Assembly: GCA_014773175.1 (NCBI GenBank)
Contig: VXCM01002227.1
Coordinates: 82,812 to 146,811 of the forward strand
Reading direction: 5' to 3'
Length of the DNA: 64,000 nucleotides
Source: Lucifuga dentata
Taxonomy: Eukaryota; Chordata; Actinopteri; Ophidiiformes; Bythitidae
Below are positions 37,372 through 50,238 of the stretch, piece after piece (within the stretch, counting starts at the first letter, position 1; each line of letters begins with the position of its first letter). The notes beneath the pieces were generated by a model. That model was not told the DNA's origin. It saw only the letters and a program-made list of their open reading frames with translations, and did no database searches. The position numbers were made by a program, and so were the translations under genes.

Positions 37372-38125
37372 TTTAATTGCATATAGTCTGTACATCAACA
37401 TTACTGTTATAATTATTACAATTATATTTGATAAATTGCCTCTGTCACAAAGTCACAATTAAATGTCTGTCAAATCTCCTTTGAGCAAGGCACCTTTTCC
37501 AGCTGCTGCTTCTTTGTTGTAGGTACTCAGTGAATACATCTGATTATTTTATGACATGCATCCCTTATTTCTGCACTTGTATATTTTGGTCTTTTCATAC
37601 TCCTTCTTTGTTTCTTTGCTCTGTTTTTGATTATTCCTTTACTTCAGCAACATGTTTCCTTCAACATGTACTGCATTGAATTTGCCGCCTATGCACCCGG
37701 TTAGATATTAGATACATGTATAAAGTATGAAGCTCTCCTGCGAGCCTTTAGCTAGCATTCACGTTTCGCAGTCTACAGGTGTTGCCAGGTCAGGCCTGAC
37801 ACAGCTGGCCAATCAGAAAAGAGCGAGAGGGAGCCTTAAAGAGACAGTACCTGATTAGTGGACTGTTTTCCGTTTGTGCTGTTGAGCACTGGCTATATTA
37901 TACTATATAGATAAAGAGAGTTACAGCCTAACTTAACTAGAACACTAAAATCTCTTTATAAGGAATTTTGAAAAAAAAAAAAAAAAAGGAAAAAAAAACC
38001 CAATAATATGATTTCTAGTCCCAAATCACACTAAATTATCATAACAGAAAGTTATGATACTTGGTAATTCTAAAATAGACCATTACATAGAAATACAGTC
38101 ATTATCTATTCTGGTAAGAGTTTAC

Positions 38126-38129
<4 letters not shown>

Positions 38130-38177
<48 letters not shown>
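38130..38177. repeat. (CT)n microsatellite
   Basis: An uninterrupted CT run of about 48 bp. Confidence 0.95.
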
Positions 38178-38178
<1 letters not shown>

Positions 38179-38316
38179 GAAGGAACATTTGCTCATTTCT
38201 CCAGAGATCCACCTGATGTTTTTGACAGAAGGTAAGCAGAGCTGAGGAGACAGGTTGTACTCTCAAAAATGTCATCTTAACCTTGCCATACCACAAACAC
38301 ATTGCGTTTCTCTATT

Positions 38317-38363
38317 ACACACACACACACACACACTCACACACACACACACACACACACACA
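38317..38363. repeat. (AC)n microsatellite
   Basis: An AC run interrupted once by TC. Confidence 0.95.
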
Positions 38364-38694
38364 ATTACGCCCTGGCCTAGGGAAACCAGCGCACATCATA
38401 AAGTGCAACTCCTCTCGTTTCATGCCAAACTAAGGAATGGACCAGCAAACGAAGTTCGGCCCTTTCAAATATTTATTTACATGAAGCAGGAAAACTAAAC
38501 TAAAGAACCCTGTACTTACCTAACAGAAAATAAAGAAACCAAAATACAAAACTGTGATTAATATCATCGTAAAACAACACAACCAAACAGTCCTGTAGTC
38601 TAACTTTATTTTAGTTAGCATTTATTACTAAGTTTATTTAATCTTACAGTATTTATTGGTGTTCAGCCATGCTTTTTTGTTTACATTTGGCTGG

Positions 38695-38772
38695 AAAGTT
38701 TTGAGGTTGGAAGTCCTAACGTCCGACTGGGAAAAATCTAACTTCTGAGGTAGCTCGAACGCAACATTATAC
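38695..38772. repeat. Fragment of the ATGCTGC-ended repeat
   Basis: TTGGAAGTCCTAACGTCCGA, ACTTCTGAGGTAGCTCG and AACGCAACATTATA resemble the terminal part of the family seen at 9792-10217, in the opposite sense. Only one end is present. Confidence 0.35.
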
Positions 38773-38888
38773 TGTATCCCCCACCTCAGCATGAGACAGC
38801 CAATCACAGGACAGGAGCACCAAGACAATCACACACACCCACAACTGCAACCCATCATCACTTATCACTCACTTCCACACAGGGGCAC

Positions 38889-38924
<36 letters not shown>

Positions 38925-38951
38925 TATACACGACCTNCCACACAGGGGCAC

Positions 38952-38987
<36 letters not shown>

Positions 38988-39550
38988 TATACACGACCTG
39001 GGTCGTACACACTCAAAGAAAAGCAAAACAGATTTTACACATGCAGATTTCCTCCTCCCAACTTGAAAACTAGTTCAATCTTGTACACACACTCCCACAC
39101 ACACACACACACCACACATCACACACATCTTCTCATATCAGCACGATGTAGCTGTCAATCCTTCATCCCACAGTCAAAGTGTTGTCGTCTATAAAGGGGT
39201 GAACTACTGCTGACCCTGTCTGATACGGGATGGTCTGACTGTCAAAGATGGGATGGGGGGGGGGGGGNGGGGGGGGGGGGGATTTAAAGTGGAATACATC
39301 AGGAAGAGGAAACAAGACAATTGCAACTAATTCTTGAAAGCGATATCAAGCAATAGTTAGTAAAAGAATGTCAGAGCTGTTGCTTTAAACAATGAACCAA
39401 AAAGACTGTCGATATTATTATTATTCTGTTTACCTGAGAGGAAATTATCACCTCAAATTCTCCAAAATTTGATACTGTCAGAAGGAAACCTGACTGTAAA
39501 AAATATAAAAACAAAAAAACAAAAAAAAAACTCCCTATCTCACAAAGTTA

Positions 39551-39581
<31 letters not shown>

Positions 39582-42500
39582 AATCTATGGATCCACACCC
39601 ATATTCAGATCTGGATCAAAATGTAATGGGTTCTCCTCAAGGTCGTGCCCACCCTTCCTCCAGGCTTTGGCAAGATCATAACTTTTTGATTAATCTTGCT
39701 AAGAAACAAGCAGACGCAGGTGAAAACATAACCTCTTTGGTGATGTAATATCTTTGGCCAAAACAAAAGAATATTTTGTCTCAAGTAGTTTTTATGCAGA
39801 GAATGACTCCTTTTTCACTTTTATACTGCACACCTGAGAATAACTGGTTTCATTTAAATTTATGTGGTCAGATTGAGCTCCTTGTCCTTGCAGAGGAAAG
39901 ATTCTTCACCTAAGTTAACTCCCACTTTACCCATCAACATGTTTGTATCCAGCCACCTACATATCAAACACATCGCTGAGGAATTTGGAGTCAATTTGAT
40001 TTCACAATGCCGCTTTGCTTCCAGAGTAAAACCCAGCCAGAGTCAGCAAAGCTTTACAGCTGGCACCATCCTGCACTCCGTTGTATCAGAATGTAGAGTT
40101 ATTACAGGCTGTCGATCTCTCAGGTGGACAACGCTTTGAGACAAACGTCAGAGAGTCGTTTTAGAGCCAGCAGTGTTTGTAGGAAGCTGCCAAACCCAGG
40201 TTGAGGATTTCAGATCAGATTAACAGACATCCTTCTGCAGTCTCCAAGGGAAACAAAACTCTGCAGTGATGAGGTGACACTTCCAGTCCCTCAGTGCCAG
40301 GCCAAAGAAAACAGCAGAGAACGAGAGAGGAGGGAGAGGAAGTGCGATAAGATATACAGACAGACAGGTAGGTCGGTTGGTAGGAGGACTGACAGATTTA
40401 TCACATCGGCTCACTGCGTAATCACAGTGGGACTGAGCAAAGCAGCCATGCTATTTCATGTTACCTAATAATTAATGTGGAAATATTTATGTACTTTGTG
40501 AGATTAACACCTTTGTTGAACTGAAATTATTATTGTTGCCTCCACTTAGAGCTTATATTTTCACCCACATCTATTTGTTTGTTTTAAGCAAGATGACTGA
40601 AAACATTCTGATGTGATTTTTGAAGTATTTTGAGGAAGGGCTGGATATAGCAGAGGGAAGAAACCATTAAATATTGGTGCCAATCTGGACCAGGGGAAAA
40701 TACAGGAATTAAAAAAAAAATATATATATATATATTTTTTAACAAAGTGAGGTAGTATTTTTGACAATTTTTCAATACATCAATCTCAATGAAAAAATCA
40801 GGCTTCTTTATACCCTGATAGATTATCAATAGCTGCAATTTGGTCTGCATCGGATAAATTTTAAAGACTACTGACAAATGAAGTAAATATTCTAAAATTA
40901 TGTTTTTATTTTTATAAGACCAGTAAAACTGGAAATCCAACAAGTTAATGAGTTATTTAGTGTATATTGATTATACATTGGATATAACTATAATCTTAAA
41001 ATTTAATTTAAAAAAATGATGTGCTCATTTGTATATATATATATATATACACACATATATATACTGTGTGTCTGATGTTTTTACTTATTTCTTTAGTTTT
41101 TTCATTACTCTTTTTGTATTTTACAGACATCCTGGTTTTTGTCTCATAATTTAACCTGTTGCAGTCATTTAACGTTCTTAGTTACACACATTCAGCTTTG
41201 GAAGATGCCCACTACACCCACAGTCTCCTGCTGTTGGCCACTGTGCAGCTTCACCGGTCGTAAAATACCGCCCTCCAGGGAGTCTCGATGTTAGCTGTTC
41301 AGAGAGGAGAGTTATTTACCCAGCCTGCCCAGGGATTCAAGCCAACAACCTCCCATCTATAAGCAGTTTCTCTCACCTTTTGGCTGCTGCTGTCTACTGC
41401 CATTTTACATATCAAGCTCTGCCAGAAATAGTTGAACTTTCTGAAAATTAGCAGCCTCAGGCATATATATAACTGGTCTCAAGGTTTTGAATCTGACTAA
41501 TGATGGATTTGCAATATTTCATCCATAATCCTTCCCATACTTCCTTGTATTTTCCACTGTATGCTATCTTAAAAGGCAGAAATGCCATAAAAGTAATTGT
41601 TATAATGAATGTTTTGACTTTGGTTGAAAGCTGGTCCTCTAGCCCCTCTATCCAGACTTTGTGGTTTACTGATGCTAAGCAGCTCTTGGCATGGCTGTAA
41701 CCTTGCGATTAGTGCCCCCTTAAACACTTATAATTCACAGCCTATGAAAATATTATCAGAAAGGGCCAGCTCAGTGCCTAAGGGGGTCACAAGGTTGTTT
41801 TAATGCTACCATGGGCTCAGTGTGTTGAATTGTTCAAACTCGCAGCATTACAGTTGCCTTAAATCACTTTCAGAGGGTTGAAAATGCAGTAGAAAAACGA
41901 GATATGTCTGTTTAATCATATGCGCATGGAGTACTGTAAACGTGAAAATTAGGGATAATGCTTTGGCTATTAAAGCCTTGCCATCACTGAAACATGTGGA
42001 AATTATTTGAAAAGTTTGAATTATAATGACAAATGATTTGTTTTTCCAGCATTGTGTATAAATGAGGCTCTGAACTTTCATACGCTCAGTCTGAACTTTC
42101 ATATGTTCACATCTGCACACATACACACACACACACTCTCCCCAGACCTAAATTTCCTGTGAAGTAGTAGTAGGAGGTGAATATGAAAGATTTGTCATTT
42201 GGCTAGTGGCTCATATCAGCCGACAGTTTACATAAGGAAGTTTAAATATCAATAAATACTTTCCTCTGCTATGCAGTTGATTTCCATTTCCACATCGTGA
42301 TCTATGGTTTGTCAAGAAATAAATAATAAAAATAACTTTTTAAAAATGTATGAAAGCCAAACTGGGCCTTTGTTTTGACTACATCCTGATGCCTCACAAT
42401 CTCAAAAATCTGTCTCAAATGAAACAAAAATGCTGGCATGTTGATTTTAGAATGATAAATAATTCATTCACCTTTTTGAAACTCATTTTCAGATAATCTT

Positions 42501-42676
42501 TTTTTCATGGAACCTCCAACAAAATCCTCACCAACATAACCCCAATTTTTCACACATAACATGACCCTTTATAAATTTCCCTATATGAAAAACTGATTTT
42601 TTAAAAAAGGGTGCAGATTTACAGGTAATTTAAGTTGATATATTTATCAAATATAGACTAAATATGGGAACTGTAG

Positions 42677-42744
42677 AAAAACATTTTTACATAAGTTTTA
42701 ATTTTATGTAAAAAACATTTTTACATAAGTTTTAATTTTATGTA
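42677..42744. repeat. Perfect 34 bp tandem duplication
   Basis: Two exact copies of a unit starting AAAAACATTTTTACATAAG sit head to tail with no N between them. This is unlike the assembly duplications, so it is probably a real duplication. Confidence 0.85.
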
Positions 42745-44973
42745 TTTGTTAGGATATCCAGTACTGAAAAAATAACAAGAAAAAATCTGTGATTTAGGGA
42801 CATAAGCCATAAAAATGATTGATTAAAATTTCTCAAAAGAATTAAAGAGAAAACACTGGATTGTTAACTGAAAATGTACAGATACCAGCGCTGAAGCGTC
42901 ATAGTCTTCCAGGCAATGTCGCCCTCTGTTGGACAAGGAAGGAAACGCATTGGCAGTCATCTTTAAGGACCTGCACACTCACACAGGTGTTTTCAGTTAT
43001 TCTGGCTATTTGGACCCCTTCTCAGGTTTAAGTTGGGCGCTATACTTGGTTTTACACGGGTAATTTAATCCCATATATTTAAACATTCATTAATTAATAT
43101 TTTTATATTAGCTCTGAATCAAATTGCTACACGTAATCTGAAAATGTTCAGACCCACAGAGAATTATTACCCAGTTCTGTTAATATGTGGAGCTTTAAGG
43201 CTACAGAAAGTCAAACTGGTTTATGCAAAGTTAATAACTGGATGGTTAAAAAAAAAAAAAGCACATTTAGCAAGCTACAGACTAAGATATCTTTCAGAAA
43301 TGCACTGTACCGTAACTGTACTATACTAAAACAGAAATAAAAGGATTGTGAAAATTGGACTTACATTCATCGGGTGGACAAAAACATGATACATGATTCA
43401 GGTAGGTTGCTAATGATGCTTTGCTGAATGTGTCGAAAGTATGCCATTAGGTTTCTTTAGCCTACATTAGCCATAACAACTATGTAAAGTGATAATACAT
43501 CAGGATTATTGTCAGCTTTTCTTGGAGCACTTCTGTCACCTGCTGGCCAAAAGTAATTATTGCAGCTTTAAAAATAGAAAAAAAGTCTACAATTGAAGCT
43601 GATTTAGGAAGCAAAGTTTTAATTCATAAATAAATTATCTGGCTGCATTCCATGCATTTGCATTATATTCATTCATGATTTGATGAGTCAACAACACAAA
43701 TGTACAGGTCAAACAAGATGCTGCCCAGCACTTACTTTCAAGGAGAGAGCATAGCATTTCAACATGCAAATATTCCAAAACTTCTTATTTATCTTTTGAC
43801 ATCTGTATTTATTAAAGAGTTTATACATCACTTTTAGGAAGAAAAAGTACCTTAGTTTGGTGTGCAGTATGGCGATGTGTCAAAAGATGGAGCCATAGTT
43901 TCACTTCTGAGTCCTGTGTGTGTGTGTGCGTGTGTGCGTGTGTGTGTGTGTGTGTGTGGCCAGTGACATGATCGACAAACGCTACAGAAACGTTGTAATT
44001 TCAATAGTTAACCACAGAGGGACGCTGTTAGCCATTACTTATACATAGATGATTTTGTTACACTTTGAGAATTGCCAAGTTCATTTTTATGAGATGTGTG
44101 GACACAATAATGGTGGTAATTATATGACTAATTTAAAGTTTAATTTGTTAATTTATTCATAAAAAGCAAAAAATTAAGTTGTGGTAACACATCGAATTGA
44201 TTTTTGATTAAGTAATGTAATTTGTCTCAACTTATATGGGTGTGTCTTGCATTGGCCAACTGTGGGTGTATCTCTGCTGGTGTGGGCGTGTCTCTCAGTT
44301 CCTGTGGGCGTGGCCAATTTTGTGCTCTACTGTCTGGCCTGGGCTTCAAACTATGGTGTTAAAACTCCCATGTGTTTAAAGGGTGCTTTACCCCTGCACC
44401 AAGACATAGTCATTTAAATGTAGAGGAAAACCTAATTCATCTTACTTTGCTAAGCTTACTTATTTTTTACTTTTTTAAAAAAATTTTTTTTTTTTACCAA
44501 ATGTTAGCACAATGGGAAAAGCTTTTGCATTAATTTTCTTTTTAAGGATACACATTTTTTTTTTTTTTAGAGAATAAGTATGAAAATCTTATATATAGAT
44601 GATGCATTTCCTCTGTGGGGATAAAGAAAAATCACAGTATCGCAGCAAAAATGCATCATAGCAAATAGAGATTTCAATAATGTCTATGCCATGTACACCA
44701 TCTCCAGTAAACCTCCAACAGCCTCTCTGTTAATTTAGGACAACTAAATATGAGGACAACACATGATACATCCCCTCATTCTTCTTTTAGAATAAGGGGT
44801 GGGGAATCAGAGATATGATATGTAGCCCTAAAGGAAGATATGGCTAGAATTGTAAAACGGTGCAACTGTTGTGCTTCTTGTGTGTTTCTGCCATCAAGCA
44901 CTGCAGGGATTTCCCATGTTACACCACACTAACACATCCTCCATCACATAGGCTTGGTCTCGGTCTGACACCT

Positions 44974-45017
44974 GAATAGAATAGAATAGAATAGAATAGA
45001 ATAGAATAGAATAGAAT
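44974..45017. repeat. (GAATA)n pentanucleotide microsatellite
   Basis: Nearly nine units of GAATA, 250 bp upstream of the short MITE-A derivative. Confidence 0.95.
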
Positions 45018-45272
45018 GAGCTTTACAACAGCCATTTTCTTCTAAGTTTGGTATAAGCAACCATTCAGTACCTAAGCCAATTTGGCAGAACAGACTGTAT
45101 CCATGGGAACGTGACATGTTAGTTTCATGTGACATCTTATATAACAGTGCTGCGCGCATCCATAGGCACACACATATACACACACTCTGCATCCGTAGGC
45201 AATCCAGTCTGTAGGCCTTTACAGATTAATGCATAACAATCCTTGTTATAAAACATTTGTTTCTATAGTAAC

Positions 45273-45406
45273 TTAAAGGAGCGTTCCAGTGATTTTGCAT
45301 GTTTGAGCCCAATAAGTACAGCCTGCATACACGGAACAATGTAATGTGTAAGTGGGTGGTAGTAGTTGTTGGACTCAAACATGCAAAATCACCGGTATGG
45401 TCCTTT
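45273..45406. mobile_element. MITE-A short derivative (copy 6) upstream of gapdhs
   Basis: This 134 bp element starts TTAAAGGAGCGTTCCAGTG and ends CACCGGTATGGTCCTTT. Both ends share GATTTTGCATGTTTGAG in inverted orientation, and the core is replaced by about 65 unrelated bases. It lies about 170 bp upstream of the CRE. Its inner sequence CCAATAAGTAC...GCATAC resembles the fragment at 58022, so the two form a second subfamily. Confidence 0.7.
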
Positions 45407-45572
45407 CAGACTCTGCGACATACAGAGATTGGGCAAACCTGGCCTTTAATGTGGAGAGACATGTCCCATCCATGTATGATGGTTCTACGAAGACGCTCAT
45501 AGGAACCGCTGCACGTATGGCAGCCGTGACCAGGCCCTCGTTGCGAATGGATCCGAGCAGCAAAGGATGATG

Positions 45573-45627
45573 TGACGTCACGTCGTCAGGGCGACCAGGC
45601 TCCCGGTGCACGTGTCTTGTATAAAAG
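45573..45627 (+). promoter_or_regulatory. gapdhs: Core promoter of gapdhs: CRE, E-box and TATA box
   Basis: Three consensus sites lie in order. A full palindromic cAMP-response element TGACGTCA is at 45573-45580, inside the larger palindrome GTGACGTCAC. An E-box CACGTG at 45609-45614 also contains the ACGTG core bound by HIF. A TATAAAAG box is at 45620-45627. They precede a GTAAGC donor by about 55 bp. The surrounding 200 bp are CpG-richer than the flanks. USF, MYC, carbohydrate-response factors or HIF at the E-box, and CREB/ATF at the CRE, are known regulators of glycolytic or testis genes; their use here is inferred. Confidence 0.65.
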
Positions 45628-45649
45628 CAGAAGGCGGTGCTGTGGATTG

Positions 45650-45679
45650 CGCACAGACTCAAACAGCATCAACCGTGAG
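45650..45679 (+). other. gapdhs: Putative non-coding first exon (5' UTR) of gapdhs
   Basis: A short exon is inferred from a TATA box 30 bp upstream and a strong splice donor, GAG followed by GTAAGC, directly after position 45679. The next in-order acceptor on this strand that belongs to the gene is CCCAG at 54027-54031. It begins an exon with 31 bases of 5' UTR before the gapdhs ATG. The resulting first intron is about 8.35 kb. The transcription start is approximate. The link between this exon and the coding exons is inferred from spacing and strand and is not proved by the sequence. Confidence 0.6.
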
Positions 45680-48600
45680 GTAAGCCGAGAGCCCGATTTA
45701 ACCGTCTGTATTTCAGATCGTTTAAAATGCTTAACTTAATAAGTTGAAGGGTTGCATACAATTCAGAGGCTTAACTGTGGTTTAACACGTGTAAATAGTG
45801 TTTTTTTTTCCCTTGTTGCACAAATTACATTCTCAACTTGACTGCTGTAGTTTTCAGCTCAATTGCACCTCCATTTTTCAACATGAGGTGAAATTCGTCG
45901 TAGAATTTTCTGGAACTGGCATTACCTTGGCAGTAAAAGGGCTGCCTGCACCAGTGGCGTCCTTGTAGTGTAAAAGTGTGAATATCGTAAAGTTACAACC
46001 AGCTTTAATTATATCGGCTATGTATCCGTTAAGAGAGAATGTGGGGGGTAGAAGAGCTAGAACTTGTTTCATGTTAATAAAATAGAAGCTTTTCACATGA
46101 CTCACGCTGAGATGGTGCAGGCGCAGTGGAGAAAAGCGAGGATGGGAGGGGATGCGGCCATGACTCGCAGAATGCACAGAGGCTGGTTGTGTCATACTTT
46201 TTCATTGATTTTGTTGCATCATTTTATCTAACGCTCAAAGCACAACTCTTCCTGAATCACAAAAGGAAAAGGAATTGTGCCTGTTTGTAAAGATAATGTT
46301 CACCATGCTCTGTTAATCGGCTGTAATTCATTCGTATGAAGCTGAATTGTCTTTCGTCGCGGGGGCTTTGAATGTTGCATCTTTGCGGAAGTGGATTAGC
46401 CTGTCCTCACGAAAATGCGTTATGTAACCACACATCGTTATACATTTTACAGCTTTGCGACGCAGTAAACGGAAAGTCTATAGAGGCAGGAGTTTGAATA
46501 AAAAAGATGATTGTAAAATGTGGAAATATGATTTTTTTTTTTTTTTTTTTNTTTTTTTTTTTTTTTTTTTTTTTTTTGTCGGTGCAGCGAGCTGGCATGG
46601 CTACGTGCTTCCTTCTTTGCTCGTGATGAAGGCTGCCGTCATTTCGCCATTACACACCATGACAGGAAGCAGGGTTATAAAAAGTAAAATGGAGATAAAA
46701 GAATGTCCTTCATGAAGGCGATGCGTTTCAAGGACACGGACTGAGCTGTCGCAGGATTCTGCCGCAGTTTCACTCTAGACAAACCTATTGATGCAGTTTG
46801 CTAACCGGCCTGCTTTCTAAAATAATAACGGAGTTTAACTAGAGTTCTGAGTATATATGCAACACATACGGAGGCAGGGTAATAACATAGTGTTCCAAAA
46901 TTATTTTTACATTAAAATCAATAGATATCAAAACCTAGAAGCTACAGGGTGCTGCCTTGCAGAAAATGGTAAGTGCTAACCCCCCCCCCCCNCCCCCCAT
47001 TCTCCCTATAGGTGTGTATTATTCATAGTAATTACTTCTGCTGTATGTTTATCACTGTTTGCTGTAAGTTGTTTTAATGTAGCTCCAGTAAAAATGGTAG
47101 ATGCAGATGGAGGCATGTCTGGCCTTGTCCTGCTGATGAAGGTCATCTCTGTCTGAAGAAGGTCACAGCAGGCCCTGAGCTGCTTTCAGAGATGCTGGAT
47201 GACAACTAAGCTTCATTCTCTAAATTAAAAGAGTCACTTTAAATAGTTTATTTATATGTAATCTAGGGATGGGGAGGCAAACTTCATATCTCAGGCCGCT
47301 GACTGAAGGTCATTGATAACAGGCCCAAAGCTTACAGGAGGATGCTAGGCACCGTAGTCGTGTATCTAGTATGATGGTTTTTGATTCCTGCATTGATAAT
47401 TTAGGTAGAAAACTAGAAACCATGATGCTGCATTATTCTTAATTAATCAATATACCCCACTCTAGATCAGTTTTCCCACACAGAATTCTAAAGCACACAT
47501 ATATTGTGAGGTGTGTGTATGGTAGCTCAGTCTATTTATCTCTTATTAAACATTTCATGTATAGTTACTGTGAAAATCCTATAAATAACTAAGTAATTAT
47601 CACAAAATCCTATTGTATGTTAGTGTCGAGTACATTTATGTCTGTGGTCATCCATGCATTTAATTTTTCTAGTGATAGTAGTAATGTTGGTAGTAGTGTT
47701 TTTCCCTGCATATAATTCAAAGCATGTCATCAGGCCCTATTTGCTTTGGGTTGACTCATTCTGCCATTGTACTTTCATTGCACTTTACATTGCACTTTAC
47801 CAAAGTGCTGCAGATCAGAGTATCAGATAAATGTCTAAACTGTAAACGTTAGTGACTGTGAGTTGTTTGTTGTCAAGGTGTAGCCAATGGGATTACCCAG
47901 AGCGCATGAGCAACACACTGGACATGTTATTCCAGCTTGGCAAAGATGAGGGCCTTGTTGTTAAGGAGATAATGACAGCCTCTCCAACACTCATAATCTA
48001 AAGTTGGGTATGACTGATCTCTCACTAGGTTAACACAAGTTTTCCACCACAGTGGTAGTATGGCAGTCCCTTTCCACATAGTGCTGTATCTGACTCATCA
48101 ACCAGTCATTTTGTCCAGGATGTGTGCAAGAGAGAAGGAACTGCACAGTCATTCAGCAATCTGCAATTACCTGCTCTCAGTTTTAGGAAGTTAGGAGTTT
48201 TTATTGTTGCAGCAAGAGCTGAGAAATAGCCAGGAAGTTAGCTCCAACTTGTACAGTAAAGTAATTTTTACCAATGCCTTTCTCCTTTGACTTTTACTGT
48301 TGGGGAATTGTCAAAGGTCTGCATTTGCACAGCTTTCAGATAGGGACAGTGTGGAGCTGTGATGTAGCTCTATATTTTCATAAAGTGGAGGGAAGGAGGA
48401 CACATAGGGCCTGAGCTTTACATAGGATATGTCACCAGCTTGCTGACACAAGCTCACAGAAGTGTGTGTGTGTGTGTGAGAGAGAACCAGCTGTACCCCT
48501 GCAGAGTGGTCAGGTGCTGCTGAATCATCTGCAAGTTGATACAGCATACCTTTTACTTATTCATGATGGCTAGTATGGTTAGGCCTATGTTTGTGTTTGT

Positions 48601-49930
48601 GCATGAACAAGTACCACTTTTTGAAAGGTTATCTATTTCTCTACTTTTTAATTTTTCCATCAGCTAGATAGCTATCAGAACTCTTGATTGTGTAACTCTT
48701 CATAAAGTCATCAGTTGCGTTTCATGTTAGTGCGCCAACGATTAAATATCTAATGGAAACAATAGACTTGTCTGCCTGCTGCTATCAGCAGGAGGTCATG
48801 AAGATGGATGGATGACTGAGAGACAAAGAGAGAAACGGATAAAGGAAACAAGTGTATTTCAGGGCACATACTTGAGGACAATAGAACATTTGCTGCTCTT
48901 CTGATTGGCTGGCTTCTACCTCAAAAGAAGGGGAATGCATTATGTTCTTCCTTCTCTTTTTTCATCTCTATCCATCCTTCCTCCCCCTCCTCATTTCTGT
49001 CTCACCTCTCTGCTCTGTAAATCTCACAGCCTTCTCCAGAGGAGTTATTGATTTGTTCTAGTAGTGAAGATCAGACCGTTAAGATTCAGTTATCTGACAA
49101 GGATGGTGCAACCATTCTCTCCTCTGATTGGCTAGCCAAATGAATGAACAATGCTAGGAGCCTCTGATTGGTCAGACTTCCCTTCTGGCCAGCCAGTGGG
49201 AAGAAGAGCTGGATGCACTGCAGAAACTTGTTTCCTGATTTTTCTTACTCCAGACTGATTCATTCAGAATGGACAGACAGCCGCTGAACCTGGGCTTTCA
49301 AAAAAGGAATTCTGGCAAACTCATTTTGAATAGCCTCACAAGAAAATAAATGTATGTAACAATAGAAAAAAAGACATCAAACACTAATGAAAACGTTTTA
49401 CAGCGTGTTGTGTAGAGGCTGTCCCTCTTCATTTCAATGAGTGTCAGCAGGTTAAAACCCTGATGTTAACAAAATGTTACTTCTCTCTTCTGCGTCACAC
49501 AATACTGCCTCTGTGAGCTGATTTCAGTGTGTGTGTGTGCGCGTGTGTGTGTTGAATAACAGATCAGGGCTGATGGTTTTACAGAAAAAAGAGCCGGAGG
49601 GGCCACCAATTTTTTTTTTTCTTCTTTCTTTTTTTTTTTGCTTCAGTCAAGTAAAATTACATTAGATCATTTATGTTATAAAAGTTACTGAACACATAAA
49701 TGCATTGATTAACAATTACAACACTTTAGAGGCTTGATTCAAAATGACATCAAGAGTTCTTTTAAATTACTGTCCAATAGGTGTTTCTTTCTGCAGTTCT
49801 CTTCTCCCCATACAGTTAATGTCTTTTTTTTTTTTTTAAAGGTTTTTACATACATAGTTTTGTACCTTTTTGCTTTTTTTTAATGAAACAGAAGTGTGTG
49901 TTTGTTTTAAGGCATGATTTTGCTGTTAAA

Positions 49931-49976
49931 GTTCACACCCATCTAAGTCTTTGAAAAGACTTAGATGGGCATGAAC
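49931..49976. repeat. Near-perfect 46 bp palindrome in gapdhs intron 1
   Basis: Arms of 22 bp (CCCATCTAAGTCTTT core at left, AAAGACTTAGATGGG at right) are separated by 2 bases. Only two adjacent positions in the arms do not pair (CA facing CA instead of TG). Confidence 0.85.
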
Positions 49977-50238
49977 TATGAACAGCCAGTTAACTAATAT
50001 TGTCTCTGGACAAAATAAAACTTTTACTTGCAGGAAACAGGCTGTCTGATATGATCCCTCTCTACTTTATCGGACACCTAGTCCATACTGTAGGAAACAG
50101 CAAGGATTCAGTCTTGTCCCACATCTTCATTCCCTATAGGGATGTCACCAAAGCTAAAAAGTTGCACTTTTTATTTGGGTGTCTTTTTCTGGTTCAGACT
50201 GTCTTAACTGCTCCCACAAACTAGTAATGATGTGTTTA

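Larger units (their letters stand above)
29216..45272. other. 16 kb without a recognised gene
   Basis: The interval holds scattered microsatellites, homopolymer joins (N at 30205, 33125, 35980, 39268), a duplicated AG microsatellite around N at 38937, a possible SINE head and two degenerate dispersed repeats. No exon with convincing splice sites and protein similarity was seen. Conserved regulatory elements cannot be recognised from one species. Confidence 0.45.

Noticed and set aside
37440..37560. SINE fragment suggested by TTTGAGCAAGGCACC
   Set aside because: Only about 15 bases match the SINE core, with no A or B box or tail nearby.
41190..41400. Reverse-strand SINE suggested by GGGATTCAAGCCAACAACC
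   Set aside because: A decayed B-box-like match only. No A box or body was recognised, so it was not annotated.
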